64,000 nucleotides of DNA from Lachnotalea sp. AF33-28 (GTDB lineage: Bacteria; Bacillota; Clostridia; Lachnospirales; Lachnospiraceae): the NCBI RefSeq assembly GCF_003477885.1, contig NZ_QUEE01000003.1, positions 62,001 through 126,000 of the forward strand, given 5' to 3'. The position numbers were made by a program, and so were the translations under genes. Within the stretch, counting starts at the first letter, position 1; each line of letters opens with the position of its first letter. Of this stretch, positions 51,070 to 59,726 are shown piece by piece. The notes below the pieces were generated by a model. That model was not told the origin of the DNA and searched no databases. It saw only the letters and a list, made by a program, of their open reading frames with translations.

Positions 51070-51873
51070 CTATTCCATTATACTGTTACCAATATTAACA
51101 AGTTCTTCTTTACTTAACCTACCTTCGCTAGTAATACTATAGCGAATAATACCGTTATCCCAATAAAGTATAGTATCTTTATTACCACTTTTAGGTGTCA
51201 GATAATCTGCTCTATACAGATCTCGTATCCATACCTCTTCAGAATTATAATCATGATACTCTGCATCATAACCATTCTGAGAACTATAGGATTTGGTCCA
51301 ATAATAAATTTCCAACATTACTCCGTTTTCATCGGTATAATAAAGGGTTTTATTTGATGCGCCTGAATCCTCACTTATCAATTTATACCCTTCTGGTATA
51401 TAGGTAGGCGTATTCATCTGGTCAATATTGATATTCGCATCACCATTTTGCTCAACCTTATAAATCCCATAATCCTTTTCCACACCCTCGCCCAAGTTAG
51501 CTTGGACCGACTGTGGTCTAAGTACAAATACTCCAGCCACGATGGCAGCTGCGGCTATTCCGATCCCAGCGTTCTGCCACAGACGTGACTTTTTCCACCT
51601 CCTCTTTTCATTATTTTTGCCTTGCTCAACTTCGAGTTCCTGGTAGAGCCTTACGACATTATCAGTCTCTGTCTTTCGCGGATCGGCCTTATGGTCGTCC
51701 TTTTGGAGATCGCTGGCGAATAAGTCCTTCATGTTCTTTTGATGCCGTTCGGAAAATTTATGCTTCATGGACTCTTCAGAAGGGAGATGATCCATTGAAC
51801 TCATGAATTCTTCTTTCAGTGCCTTACGCAGCATTGCATCAAAAACCTCATCAGAACGTTTGTCTTTCGCCAT
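51070..51873 (-). CDS. Anti-sigma-like membrane protein with DUF4367
   Basis: 267 residues. A cytosolic N-terminal region of about 105 residues, rich in Lys/Asp/Glu, is followed by one membrane helix (about 108-123, AGIGIAAAAIVAGVFVL) and an extracellular C-terminal DUF4367-type domain beginning near TPTYIPEGYKLISED. This topology and its position after an ECF sigma gene fit a membrane anti-sigma factor. It overlaps the sigma gene by 23 bp, so the pair is translated together. Confidence 0.82.
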   Translation of the reverse strand: MAKDKRSDEVFDAMLRKALKEEFMSSMDHLPSEESMKHKFSERHQKNMKDLFASDLQKDDHKADPRKTETDNVVRLYQELEVEQGKNNEKRRWKKSRLWQNAGIGIAAAAIVAGVFVLRPQSVQANLGEGVEKDYGIYKVEQNGDANINIDQMNTPTYIPEGYKLISEDSGASNKTLYYTDENGVMLEIYYWTKSYSSQNGYDAEYHDYNSEEVWIRDLYRADYLTPKSGNKDTILYWDNGIIRYSITSEGRLSKEELVNIGNSIME

Positions 51874-52402
51874 ACTTTCCCTCCTCCATTTCCATCGCTT
51901 TCTTCAAGGCTTTTTTCGCCCGTAACACCTTCACGGCCACATACTGTGTTGAGATGTTCAAAGCCTTAGCGATCTCAGGATTGGTGAGTTCTGCCACAAA
52001 GCGCAGGTACAGTATCTGTCGGGTATCCTCATCCAGTTTTCTGAAAGCCCTGCGCAGTGTGCTGCATTCTTCTGCTTCAATGATTCGGTCAAGCGGTTCC
52101 GGGGATTCATCCACAAAAGTATCCAGAGTATCGATACAGTCCGCTCCTTTACTCTTTTTCCTTCTGAAAAAATCCAGACATTTTCTTCTGATAATTGTCA
52201 TCAGAAAACATTTTGTCTGCAGCGCATCCACGATACCTATTTTCTCAATTTGTTCAGCTACCTTGAGAAATGTGTCCTGCGTCAGGTCTTCCGCCGCCCG
52301 ATCATCCTCCACAATCTCCATCGCTACATGCCATACTAAACCTGAATATCTGTCATACAGGTTCTCCAGTAACTCTTTATCATTGGTAGTTAACAGTGCC
52401 AT
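51851..52402 (-). CDS. ECF-type RNA polymerase sigma factor
   Basis: 183 residues. ATG 52402 follows GGAGGAGA. Region 2 is seen in LYDRYSGLVWHVAMEIV and AAEDLTQDTFLKVAEQI, the variable linker follows, and region 4 in LDEDTRQILYLRFVAELTNP and IAKALNISTQYVAVKVLRAK. It is transcribed with the anti-sigma-like and secreted-protein genes. The signal and the promoters it recognises are unknown; autoregulation is usual for the family. Confidence 0.92.
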   Translation of the reverse strand: MALLTTNDKELLENLYDRYSGLVWHVAMEIVEDDRAAEDLTQDTFLKVAEQIEKIGIVDALQTKCFLMTIIRRKCLDFFRRKKSKGADCIDTLDTFVDESPEPLDRIIEAEECSTLRRAFRKLDEDTRQILYLRFVAELTNPEIAKALNISTQYVAVKVLRAKKALKKAMEMEEGKYGERQTF

Positions 52403-52495
52403 AGTCTCTCCTCCATATTTATTCCGCATATAGAAACGCAGCTGACTTGAAATTATAACACTGCATCGGCGAAATTAATATTTTTAATATTTATG

Positions 52496-55087
52496 TCACA
52501 TTTTTGTAACAATTGGTATTAATTTGCCTTCGGAAACATCTATTTGAATCTCTGAGCCCGGCTCGACATTGTCGCTCAGCATAAGTTTCGCAGCCAGAGT
52601 TTCCACATGTTTCTGCAGATAACGTTTCAGAGGCCTCGCTCCATACACGGGATCATATCCATTCTCTACAATAAATGCTTTCGCCTCATCTGTCAACGTT
52701 ATTTTTATTTCTCTTTCATCCAAACGTTTATTTACGTCGTCCAGCAGCAAATTGATGATGCCGCCGATGTTATCTCTGGTCAGAGGTTTAAACATGATGA
52801 TCTCATCCAGCCGGTTTAAAAATTCGGGGCGGAAATGTCCCTGAAGCTCCTGCATCACCATTTCCTCGTTCTCAGGGCGGATATTGCCGTCCTCATCAAT
52901 GCCATCCAGCAGATAGCCGGACCCGATATTAGAGGTCATGATCAGGATCGTATTTTTAAAATCCACGGTACGCCCCTGTGAATCCGTAATACGCCCGTCA
53001 TCCAGCACCTGAAGCAGCACGTTGAACACATCAGGATGGGCCTTTTCAATTTCATCAAACAGCACTACTGAATAAGGTTTGCGGCGCACGGCTTCGGTCA
53101 GCTGGCCGCCCTCATCATAGCCCACATATCCCGGAGGCGCTCCAATCAGCCTGGATACGGAATGTTTCTCCATGTATTCGCTCATATCGATGCGGACCAT
53201 ATTCTGTTCATCGTCAAACAGGCTCTCGGCCAGGGCTTTGGCCAGTTCAGTTTTGCCGACGCCGGTAGGGCCTAAGAACAGGAAGGAACCAATGGGCTTA
53301 CTGGGGTCCTTGATGCCGGCTTTCGAACGGATAATGGCCTCCGTCACCTTTTCCACGCCTTCATCCTGACCGATCACGCGTTTGTGCAGCTCTTCATCCA
53401 GATGCAGAGTTTTGTTGCGCTCGCTCTCCGTCAGCTTGGATACAGGGATGCCGGTCCAGCGGGATACGATCTTGGAGATCTCCTCATCCGTCACGCTTTC
53501 ATGTACCAGCGCCAGGTCCTTAGCGTTCACCTGGGCCTCCTCTATCTCCAGCTGCTTTTCCAGCTGCGGCAGGCGGCCATACATCAGCTCCGCCGCCTTA
53601 TTCAGGTCATAGTTCTGCTGAGCCGCCTGGATCTGGCTGTTGATGCTGTCTATTTCCTCGCGCAGTTTCCGCAGTTTCTCCACAGAGTTCTTTTCGTTGT
53701 CCCACTGTGCTTTGCGATTTGCGAATTCTTCCCTCTGGTCCGCCAGCTCCTTCTGCAGGTTTTCCAGGCGTTCTTTGCTTAAACGGTCCGTCTCTTTTTT
53801 AAGCGCCGCCTCTTCGATTTCCATCTGCATGATCTTCCTGGACAGTTCATCCAGTTCCGTGGGCATGGAGTCCAGTTCGGTCTTGATCAGCGCACAGGCT
53901 TCATCCACCAGGTCTATCGCTTTATCCGGCAGGAAACGGTCCGAGATATAACGGTGGGATAAAACTGCCGCCGTCACCAGCGCGGAGTCCGTAATCTTAA
54001 CGCCATGATAAACCTCATAGCGGTCCTTGATACCGCGTAGGATTGATATCGTATCCTCCACCGTGGGTTCATCCACCAGAACGGGCTGGAATCTTCGTTC
54101 CAGGGCCGGGTCCTTTTCGATATATTTCCTGTATTCATCCAATGTGGTGGCACCGATGCAGTGCAGCTCGCCTCTGGCCAGCATGGGCTTTAACATGTTG
54201 CCCGCATCCATAGCACCCTCTGTCTTTCCTGCGCCGACAATCGTATGCAGTTCATCGATGAACAGTATGATCTTACCTTCGCTCTTTTTAACCTCTTCCA
54301 GAACGGCTTTCAGCCTCTCCTCGAATTCACCGCGGTATTTCGCTCCCGCTACCAGCGCGCCCATATCCAGCGCAAATATCGTCTTATCCTTCAGCCCTTC
54401 CGGCACGTCTCCACGCACAATTCTCTGCGCCAAACCCTCTACCACCGCGGTTTTTCCGACACCGGGTTCACCGATCAGCACCGGGTTGTTTTTGGTCTTT
54501 CTGGAAAGGATGCGGACCACATTGCGGATCTCAGCGTCCCGTCCGATCACAGGATCGAGTTCCTGTTTGGACGCCCGCTCCACCAGGTTTGTGCCGTATT
54601 TATTCAGTGTATCATAAGTGGCCTCCGGGTTATCCGAAGTCACCCTCTGATTGCCTCTGACGGACTGCAGCGCCTGCAGGAAGCGTTCTCTGGTGATGCC
54701 GTATTCCTTGATGATGGAATTCATTCCGGCATTGGGATACTTCAGCAGAGCCAGAAATAAATGCTCTACGGAGACATATTCATCCCCCATCGCCTTCGCC
54801 TCATCCTCAGCGTTAATGAGTACCTGGTTTAACGCGTTGCTGATATAGAGTTTTCCGCCGCCGGACACTTTTACCTTTTTGGCGAGAAGCTCAGCCACCT
54901 TTCCCTGGAAATGCTCCAGATTGATGTCCATCTTTTCTATCAGCTTCAGGATCAGACTGTCCTCCAGCTGTATCAGGCTGGCCAGCAGGTGCTCCTGATC
55001 AATCTCCTGGTTGCCGTATTCATAAGCAAGTTTTTCACAGTTTTGTACCGCCTGCAGTGAGTTCTGTGTAAATTTGTTGATGTTCAT
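52496..55087 (-). CDS. clpB: ATP-dependent disaggregase ClpB
   Basis: 863 residues, standard ClpB length. Start ATG 55087 after AAGGAGG. Domains: Clp N (1-145), first AAA+ (Walker A GEPGVGKTA, Walker B IILFIDELH), the long middle coiled coil (about 410-530) that defines ClpB rather than ClpC/ClpA, second AAA+ (GPTGVGKTE, VVLFDEIEKAHP) and the C-terminal D2-small domain. It works with DnaK to rescue aggregated proteins. Promoter at 55206-55233; no CIRCE element seen. Confidence 0.97.
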   Translation of the reverse strand: MNINKFTQNSLQAVQNCEKLAYEYGNQEIDQEHLLASLIQLEDSLILKLIEKMDINLEHFQGKVAELLAKKVKVSGGGKLYISNALNQVLINAEDEAKAMGDEYVSVEHLFLALLKYPNAGMNSIIKEYGITRERFLQALQSVRGNQRVTSDNPEATYDTLNKYGTNLVERASKQELDPVIGRDAEIRNVVRILSRKTKNNPVLIGEPGVGKTAVVEGLAQRIVRGDVPEGLKDKTIFALDMGALVAGAKYRGEFEERLKAVLEEVKKSEGKIILFIDELHTIVGAGKTEGAMDAGNMLKPMLARGELHCIGATTLDEYRKYIEKDPALERRFQPVLVDEPTVEDTISILRGIKDRYEVYHGVKITDSALVTAAVLSHRYISDRFLPDKAIDLVDEACALIKTELDSMPTELDELSRKIMQMEIEEAALKKETDRLSKERLENLQKELADQREEFANRKAQWDNEKNSVEKLRKLREEIDSINSQIQAAQQNYDLNKAAELMYGRLPQLEKQLEIEEAQVNAKDLALVHESVTDEEISKIVSRWTGIPVSKLTESERNKTLHLDEELHKRVIGQDEGVEKVTEAIIRSKAGIKDPSKPIGSFLFLGPTGVGKTELAKALAESLFDDEQNMVRIDMSEYMEKHSVSRLIGAPPGYVGYDEGGQLTEAVRRKPYSVVLFDEIEKAHPDVFNVLLQVLDDGRITDSQGRTVDFKNTILIMTSNIGSGYLLDGIDEDGNIRPENEEMVMQELQGHFRPEFLNRLDEIIMFKPLTRDNIGGIINLLLDDVNKRLDEREIKITLTDEAKAFIVENGYDPVYGARPLKRYLQKHVETLAAKLMLSDNVEPGSEIQIDVSEGKLIPIVTKM

Positions 55088-55205
55088 AAACAGCTGCCTC
55101 CTTCTATATAAGTGCTGTATTTCCTTTACGAAAGTCTGAACAGATCCCCGCCGGGCATCGGTTTTTCTCATTTACACCCCGCTCTTGTTTGTCTGTTCTA
55201 TAACT

Positions 55206-55233
55206 ACTATAACAGAGTTTTTCTGTTTGTCAA
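55206..55233 (-). promoter_or_regulatory. clpB promoter
   Basis: Minus-strand TTGACA (55228-55233) and TATAGT (55206-55211), 16 bp apart. An imperfect dyad AACAGA.AAAACTCTGTT spans the spacer and could be a repressor site. The remaining gap to 55490 holds a GC-rich stretch without a gene. Confidence 0.65.
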
Positions 55234-55490
55234 TAGACATTTGTGAATTATTCATGAAATCTCAACTCACGGATATGCCACTCTTTTCCCTATTATAATA
55301 GGATGACTTCTTTTCATATATTTATCAATTATAATTCGCGTATCGCGTATTTGCTTTGCCTGTGAAACGCCACCGCTGGCAACCCGAGGATCAGAATAAA
55401 TCCCGCTCACAGGATTCTCCGCCTGCGGCAGGTCGCTTTAGCAACATAATACTTTCCCGCCGCAGTGCGATCCTAAGCGGAGCGCTTTTG

Positions 55491-55517
55491 TTCAATAGGT
55501 CGTATTTTCCTATTGAA
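55491..55517. repeat. Short palindrome repeated at 56832
   Basis: TTCAATAGG-TCGTATTTT-CCTATTGAA is a perfect 9-bp hairpin. Its reverse complement reappears at 56832-56860 as ATTCAATCGTAAAATACGACCTATTGAATA (split: ATTCAATCGT, AAAATACGACCTATTGAATA). Confidence 0.6.
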
Positions 55518-55561
55518 TAATAAAGACGGCCTGTGTTCCGTTAATCCGAAACACAGGCCGT
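55518..55561 (-). terminator. Terminator of the PH-domain gene
   Basis: ACGGCCTGTGTT (55526-55537) pairs with AACACAGGCCGT (55550-55561, perfect apart from the central loop). On the minus strand it is followed by CTTTATTATT; the plus side also has TTCTGTTTTTT. Confidence 0.85.
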
Positions 55562-55569
55562 TCTGTTTT

Positions 55570-56007
55570 TTAATGAAATAACTCGTCTTCCTCATCCATA
55601 CCGTCATCATCATGATCGCAGCTGCAGTCCCCGCCGTCACGTCCATAAAATTCCTTGCCCACAACCCGTTTCCTGTCTCTTGCCTCTTCCACCAGATCGG
55701 ACAGCATACTCTTCACCTCTCTGGGCTTTTTAATATTTTTCAGCAGTATTTCCTTTTCCCGGTCCACTTTGCAGGACAGCACGATGGTGCCGGTGCCGAA
55801 TATCTTTTGCCCAAGCGACTGCTGCAGCGTCAGATCCACGATGCGGTACAGGAGAACTTCATCAAATACGGTATTAAACAGTCCCGTCTGCTGATACAGC
55901 CGGTCATTACTCACTTCATATTTTGTAAAGCTGAATGGAAACCACATGAAATGCTTTCTGTCCTTCCAGACCGTCTCATGGACAGCCCCATCACCTGTCT
56001 TTGCCAT
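55570..56007 (-). CDS. PH-domain (bPH2-like) protein
   Basis: 145 residues. A single bacterial pleckstrin-homology-like domain is recognisable from TKYEVSNDRLYQQTGLFNTV and EVLLYRIVDLTLQQSLGQ, the strands typical of YdbT-type bPH2 proteins, but without their membrane helices. The acidic C-terminal tail (CDHDDDGMDEEDE) is unusual. It follows the zinc-ribbon membrane protein gene by 11 bp. Confidence 0.82.
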   Translation of the reverse strand: MAKTGDGAVHETVWKDRKHFMWFPFSFTKYEVSNDRLYQQTGLFNTVFDEVLLYRIVDLTLQQSLGQKIFGTGTIVLSCKVDREKEILLKNIKKPREVKSMLSDLVEEARDRKRVVGKEFYGRDGGDCSCDHDDDGMDEEDELFH

Positions 56008-56018
56008 AAGGCTTCCTC

Positions 56019-56492
56019 CTATTCCATATATTCCTCAAGCCATTTCATATATTCGTAATAATCGCCGGAGTTCACTAAAGAGGCAGCAAATGCCAGCAGC
56101 ATGAGCGTGATTGCCAGTCCGACAATGCCGATCACAATACCAGCGATCGCCAGGCCGCGATAAGCGGATTTTCTGCCCAGCACGCTGAATATAATCGCGA
56201 GCACCGCGCAGGGAATCGCTACATAATACAGACAGCAGGCCAGTATGCTGACTAATGAAAGCACAAACCCCGCAATTGCAAATCCGTTTCCGTTGCCCTT
56301 CGCAGGCTGCTGATACGGTTCCTGTCCGCCGTTGTAGCTGTACTGCGATCCGTTCTGTCCCTGATCGCTGTAGGTATAATTATAGCTGTCTCCCGTACTG
56401 TCTCCGCTTGCATAGCTGTCCAGCACAGTGCCGCATTCAGGACAAACCTTGGTTCCGTCTTCCAGTTCCTTACCACATTTCACACAAAACAT
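56019..56492 (-). CDS. Zinc-ribbon DUF4190 membrane protein
   Basis: 157 residues from ATG 56492 (GGAAAGGGG upstream). An N-terminal zinc ribbon (FCVKCGKELEDGTKVCPECG) is followed by a Tyr/Gln/Ser-rich linker and a C-terminal two-helix DUF4190 region (GFAIAGFVLSLVSILACC; GLAIAGIVIGIVGLAITLML). Function unknown; such proteins are common Firmicutes membrane proteins. Confidence 0.85.
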   Translation of the reverse strand: MFCVKCGKELEDGTKVCPECGTVLDSYASGDSTGDSYNYTYSDQGQNGSQYSYNGGQEPYQQPAKGNGNGFAIAGFVLSLVSILACCLYYVAIPCAVLAIIFSVLGRKSAYRGLAIAGIVIGIVGLAITLMLLAFAASLVNSGDYYEYMKWLEEYME

Positions 56493-56651
56493 CTTTTTTC
56501 CCCTTTCCTGTTCCATAAATATTCAGCGCATGGCCAGCCTTGTGGGGTACAAGCACTGTCGTAATCCAAGTCAGCTGAAATACATTCAGCGGTATACCGC
56601 TCATTATTTTTTATTATATGATATACGTTTCGAAAACACAAGCAGAACTGC

Positions 56652-56680
56652 TTGTATTTCAAGTGCGGATCGTGTAAAAT
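56652..56680 (+). promoter_or_regulatory. Promoter of the ABC/HydE-like operon
   Basis: TTGTAT (56652-56657) and TAAAAT (56675-56680) with 17-bp spacing, giving a start near 56687 and a leader of about 215 nt. Confidence 0.65.
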
Positions 56681-56686
56681 AGAAGT

Positions 56687-56804
56687 ATCCGAAGCCAAAA
56701 GGATTTCTTGCGGTCAGGAGCCCAATTCAAGATTCGTACTGACAGTTTCGGGTATGCCCGGGCAGGAAGGCGATGGAACATATAACGGTTAGCTCATGGA
56801 TATG
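56687..56804 (+). promoter_or_regulatory. Structured 5' leader, candidate riboswitch
   Basis: About 118 nt between the promoter and a strong terminator. Possible pairings include GGTCAG/CTGAC (56712-56717 with 56739-56743) and CGGGTATGCCCG (56749-56760). A purine-rich run GGGCAGGAAGGCGATGG follows. It matches no riboswitch class I can recall. The layout implies ligand-controlled read-through into the TM1266/ABC/HydE-like genes. Confidence 0.45.
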
Positions 56805-56830
56805 ATCCGCGTCTTTGACGCGGATTTTTT
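56805..56830 (+). terminator. Leader terminator upstream of the ABC/HydE-like operon
   Basis: ATCCGCGTC-TTT-GACGCGGAT followed by five to six T, 70 bp before the first gene and downstream of its promoter. Confidence 0.85.
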
Positions 56831-56900
56831 ATTCAATCGTAAAATACGACCTATTGAATAAAAACGCTCATATTCCATGGATGCAGAGAAGAGGAGAATT

Positions 56901-57152
56901 ATGGAAAACAGAGTATCCGTTATCAGCATTATCATAGAAGACGCCGATGCAGCCCCCAGAGTCAACGACCTGCTGCATGAGAACCGCAACTATGTAATAG
57001 GAAGAATGGGCATCCCATATAAAGAAAGAGGAGTATCCATCATCAGCGTGGTGATGGACGCGCCGGGCGCCGTGACCAGCGCCCTGTCGGGAAAGCTGGG
57101 CATGATAAAAGGCGTGACAACCAAAACACTGACTGCAAAGCTGAAAGACTGA
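56901..57152 (+). CDS. TM1266-type small regulator of the iron-hydrogenase system
   Basis: 83 residues with a ferredoxin-like/ACT-type fold pattern (VSVISIIIEDADAAPRVNDL, VSIISVVMDAPGAVTSALSG). Annotated relatives are called putative iron-only hydrogenase system regulators, and the link to a HydE-type gene in the same operon supports that. ATG 56901 follows AGAGGAG. It contains no DNA-binding motif, so it may act by ligand or protein binding. First gene of the five-gene operon. Confidence 0.85.
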   Translation: MENRVSVISIIIEDADAAPRVNDLLHENRNYVIGRMGIPYKERGVSIISVVMDAPGAVTSALSGKLGMIKGVTTKTLTAKLKD

Positions 57153-57245
57153 TGCTGGCGTCCGGCAGGGGCCTGCCGCACCGCATGACTGAGGAAAGGT
57201 AAAGTACTGCAGACCTATTTTTCAGAAAAAAGGAGAGAAAACAAC

Positions 57246-58328
57246 ATGAAAAAACTAGTATCTGTTCTGCTGGCAGCCGTATTATGCATGGCTGTCATCA
57301 CAGGCTGTTCTTCCAATAACAGCCAGGAGACCACACAAGCGGCAGCAACTCCCGCGGCAACAGAGACGGAATCCGTCCCGCCTTCCACCGAAAAGCCTTC
57401 GGAGAGCGAGACGCAGACAGCGCCGGCCGGTGATACAGGCGATGCAATCCGCATCGGCGGCCTGAAGGGCCCCACATCCATGGGTATGGTGAAGCTGATG
57501 CAGGATGCGGAAGACGGAACCACCGCCAACAATTATGAATTCACCATTACCGCGCTGGTGGATGAGATGACCGCTAAGCTGATTCAGGGCGAGCTGGATA
57601 TGGCGGCGCTTCCCGCAAATCTGGCTTCTGTTCTGTACAACAATACAAAAGGCGGTGTTTCTCTGCTGGCCGTCAACACCCTGGGCGTGATCTATATCGT
57701 TGACCGGGGCGACAGTGTAAATTCCGTGGCGGATCTGAAGGGCAAGACAATCTATGCCACAGGCAAGGGCTCTACGCCGGAATTCGCACTTAATTACATT
57801 CTTCAGCAAAATGGCCTGGATCCCGCGTCGGATCTGACCGTCGAGTGGAAAACGGAAGCCACCGAGGTGGTCGCTGCGCTGCAGCAGACCGAGGACGGCA
57901 TCGCCATGCTGCCGCAGCCTTTCGTTACTGTAGCGCAGACTTCCATTGAGGGTCTGCGGATCGCGCTGGATCTGACCAAGGAATGGGATGCGCTGGAGAA
58001 CGGAAGCACGCTGATCACCGGCGTACTGGTAGTCCGCACGGAATTTGCCAAAGAGCATGCTGACCAGATCTCCACTTTCCTCGATGAGTACAAGGCTTCC
58101 GCGGAATACGCCAACAGCAATGTGGACGATGCGGCAGCTCTGATTGAAAAATATGACATTGTGAAAGCGGCCATTGCCAAGAAGGCTCTGCCCTACTGTA
58201 ATATCACCTTCATGGAAGGGGAAGAAATGAAGGCGGCAATGAACGGCTATCTGCAGACGCTCTATGACCAGGCACCTGCCGCAATAGGCGGAGCGATGCC
58301 GGACGATGCTTTCTACTATGAGAGATAA
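57246..58328 (+). CDS. ABC transporter substrate-binding lipoprotein (NMT1/SsuA-like)
   Basis: 360 residues. Lipoprotein signal with lipobox VITGC (Cys20 region), a Thr/Glu/Pro-rich linker, then a two-lobe binding protein of the NMT1/THI5-like type (IRIGGLKGPTSMGMVKLMQD, ADLKGKTIYATGKGSTPEFA). The fold class covers thiamine precursors, taurine, nitrate and alkanesulfonates; the ligand here is unknown. Its end overlaps the permease start by 23 bp if ATG 58306 is used. Confidence 0.92.
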   Translation: MKKLVSVLLAAVLCMAVITGCSSNNSQETTQAAATPAATETESVPPSTEKPSESETQTAPAGDTGDAIRIGGLKGPTSMGMVKLMQDAEDGTTANNYEFTITALVDEMTAKLIQGELDMAALPANLASVLYNNTKGGVSLLAVNTLGVIYIVDRGDSVNSVADLKGKTIYATGKGSTPEFALNYILQQNGLDPASDLTVEWKTEATEVVAALQQTEDGIAMLPQPFVTVAQTSIEGLRIALDLTKEWDALENGSTLITGVLVVRTEFAKEHADQISTFLDEYKASAEYANSNVDDAAALIEKYDIVKAAIAKKALPYCNITFMEGEEMKAAMNGYLQTLYDQAPAAIGGAMPDDAFYYER

Positions 58329-59076
58329 AAATCGGCAAAGGCTCGAAAAGGCCGGAGCAGTCCTGTTCGCTCTGATCGTATGGCAGATCGCTTCCCTGAT
58401 GCTCGGACAGGAGCTGCTGCTGGTATCCCCGATAAAGGTGGTGCAGCGGCTGTTATCGCTCTGTGCGGTTCCGGATTTCTGGGATTCCATAGGCTTCTCC
58501 TTCGTGCGCATCATGGAGGGATTTTTTACAGCCCTTTTGGCAGGGACCGTTCTCGCTGTAGCCGCGGGCCGTTTTCATCTGGTGGATGTGCTTTTATGGC
58601 CGTTTATGGCAGCCATAAAAGCCACCCCCGTGGCTTCCTTTATCATTTTATGCCTGGTCTGGCTGAATTCAGCCAGCTTGTCTGTATTTATTGCATTTCT
58701 GATGGTGCTGCCGATCATCTATACCAACATGCTGGAGGGCATCACCAATACGGATAAAAAATTGCTGGAGATGGCCGATGTGTTTCACATCGGCCTGTTT
58801 CGCAGAATTCATTATATCTACCTGCCGCAGCTCATGCCCTATTTTCTGGCAGCATGCAGCGTTTCTCTGGGTCTGGCCTGGAAGTCCGGCATCGCGGCGG
58901 AAGTCATCGGCATACCGGACGGCTCCATCGGCGAAAAGCTGTATAAGGCAAAGCTGTATCTGAATTCCACAGATCTGTTTGCCTGGACCGTTGCCATAGT
59001 CGTAGTCAGCATCGTGGTAGAAAAGCTGTTTCTGATGATCATACGAAGAATTTACCGCAGACTGGAGGCCTCCTGA
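58306..59076 (+). CDS. ABC transporter permease (SsuC/TauC-like)
   Basis: 256 residues with about six helices and the coupling segment EMADVFHIGLFRRIHYIYLP typical of the SsuC/NrtB group. ATG 58306 or ATG 58318 could be used; neither has a strong ribosome site, consistent with coupling to the upstream gene. It shares 1 bp with the ATPase gene (TGATG). Confidence 0.92.
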   Translation: MLSTMRDKNRQRLEKAGAVLFALIVWQIASLMLGQELLLVSPIKVVQRLLSLCAVPDFWDSIGFSFVRIMEGFFTALLAGTVLAVAAGRFHLVDVLLWPFMAAIKATPVASFIILCLVWLNSASLSVFIAFLMVLPIIYTNMLEGITNTDKKLLEMADVFHIGLFRRIHYIYLPQLMPYFLAACSVSLGLAWKSGIAAEVIGIPDGSIGEKLYKAKLYLNSTDLFAWTVAIVVVSIVVEKLFLMIIRRIYRRLEAS

Positions 59077-59726
59077 TGGATACAGTGATAAAAGATCTGA
59101 ATAAGGCTTTTGGAGATAACCAGGTGCTCAAAGGCTTCTCCGCCCGTTTCCCGGAACATAAGATCACCTGCATCATGGGAAAATCCGGCTACGGAAAGAC
59201 CACTCTTCTCAATATTCTGATGGGGCTGCTGCCCGCCGATTCCGGCAGTGTTGAGGGAATCCCCCCGCTCTTTAGCGCAGTTTTTCAGGAAAACCGGCTC
59301 TGCGACAGTTTTACCGCTTACTCAAATATCCGTATGGCCTGCAAAAAGAGCGTCTCTTCTGCCGATATCCGGAAGCACCTGATTGAAGTCGGACTTAAGG
59401 ACAGCCTTGATGAACCGGTCAGGATATTGAGCGGCGGCATGAAGCGCCGCGTATCCATAGTCCGCGCCGTGCTGGCTGATGGGGATATGATATTTATGGA
59501 CGAACCGTTTAAGGGGCTGGACGATAAAACAAAAGCTGTCACCGCGGAATATGTGAAGCGGCACAGAAGGGACCGTACGGTTCTCATGGTGACCCACAGC
59601 AGGGAAGAGACAGATTTGATGGGCGGCCAAATATTTTACATGGATCTCCCTGCCTCATCTCCGGCCGCTGCAAATACACATAGCGCATGCTATTTACGCG
59701 ACATAAAAAGGAGCGAAAAGTCATGA
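59076..59726 (+). CDS. ABC transporter ATPase (SsuB/TauB-like)
   Basis: 216 residues, short for the family. Walker A MGKSGYGKTT, Q-loop VFQENRLCD, signature LSGGMKRR, Walker B MIFMDEPFKGLD and VTHSREE. The start is fixed by the TGATG overlap with the permease; the end overlaps the HydE-like gene by ATGA. It energises import of the unknown ligand bound by the lipoprotein. Confidence 0.93.
   Translation: MDTVIKDLNKAFGDNQVLKGFSARFPEHKITCIMGKSGYGKTTLLNILMGLLPADSGSVEGIPPLFSAVFQENRLCDSFTAYSNIRMACKKSVSSADIRKHLIEVGLKDSLDEPVRILSGGMKRRVSIVRAVLADGDMIFMDEPFKGLDDKTKAVTAEYVKRHRRDRTVLMVTHSREETDLMGGQIFYMDLPASSPAAANTHSACYLRDIKRSEKS

Noticed and set aside
55088..55230. CIRCE/HrcA operator for clpB
   Set aside because: No TTAGCACTC-N9-GAGTGCTAA motif is visible.
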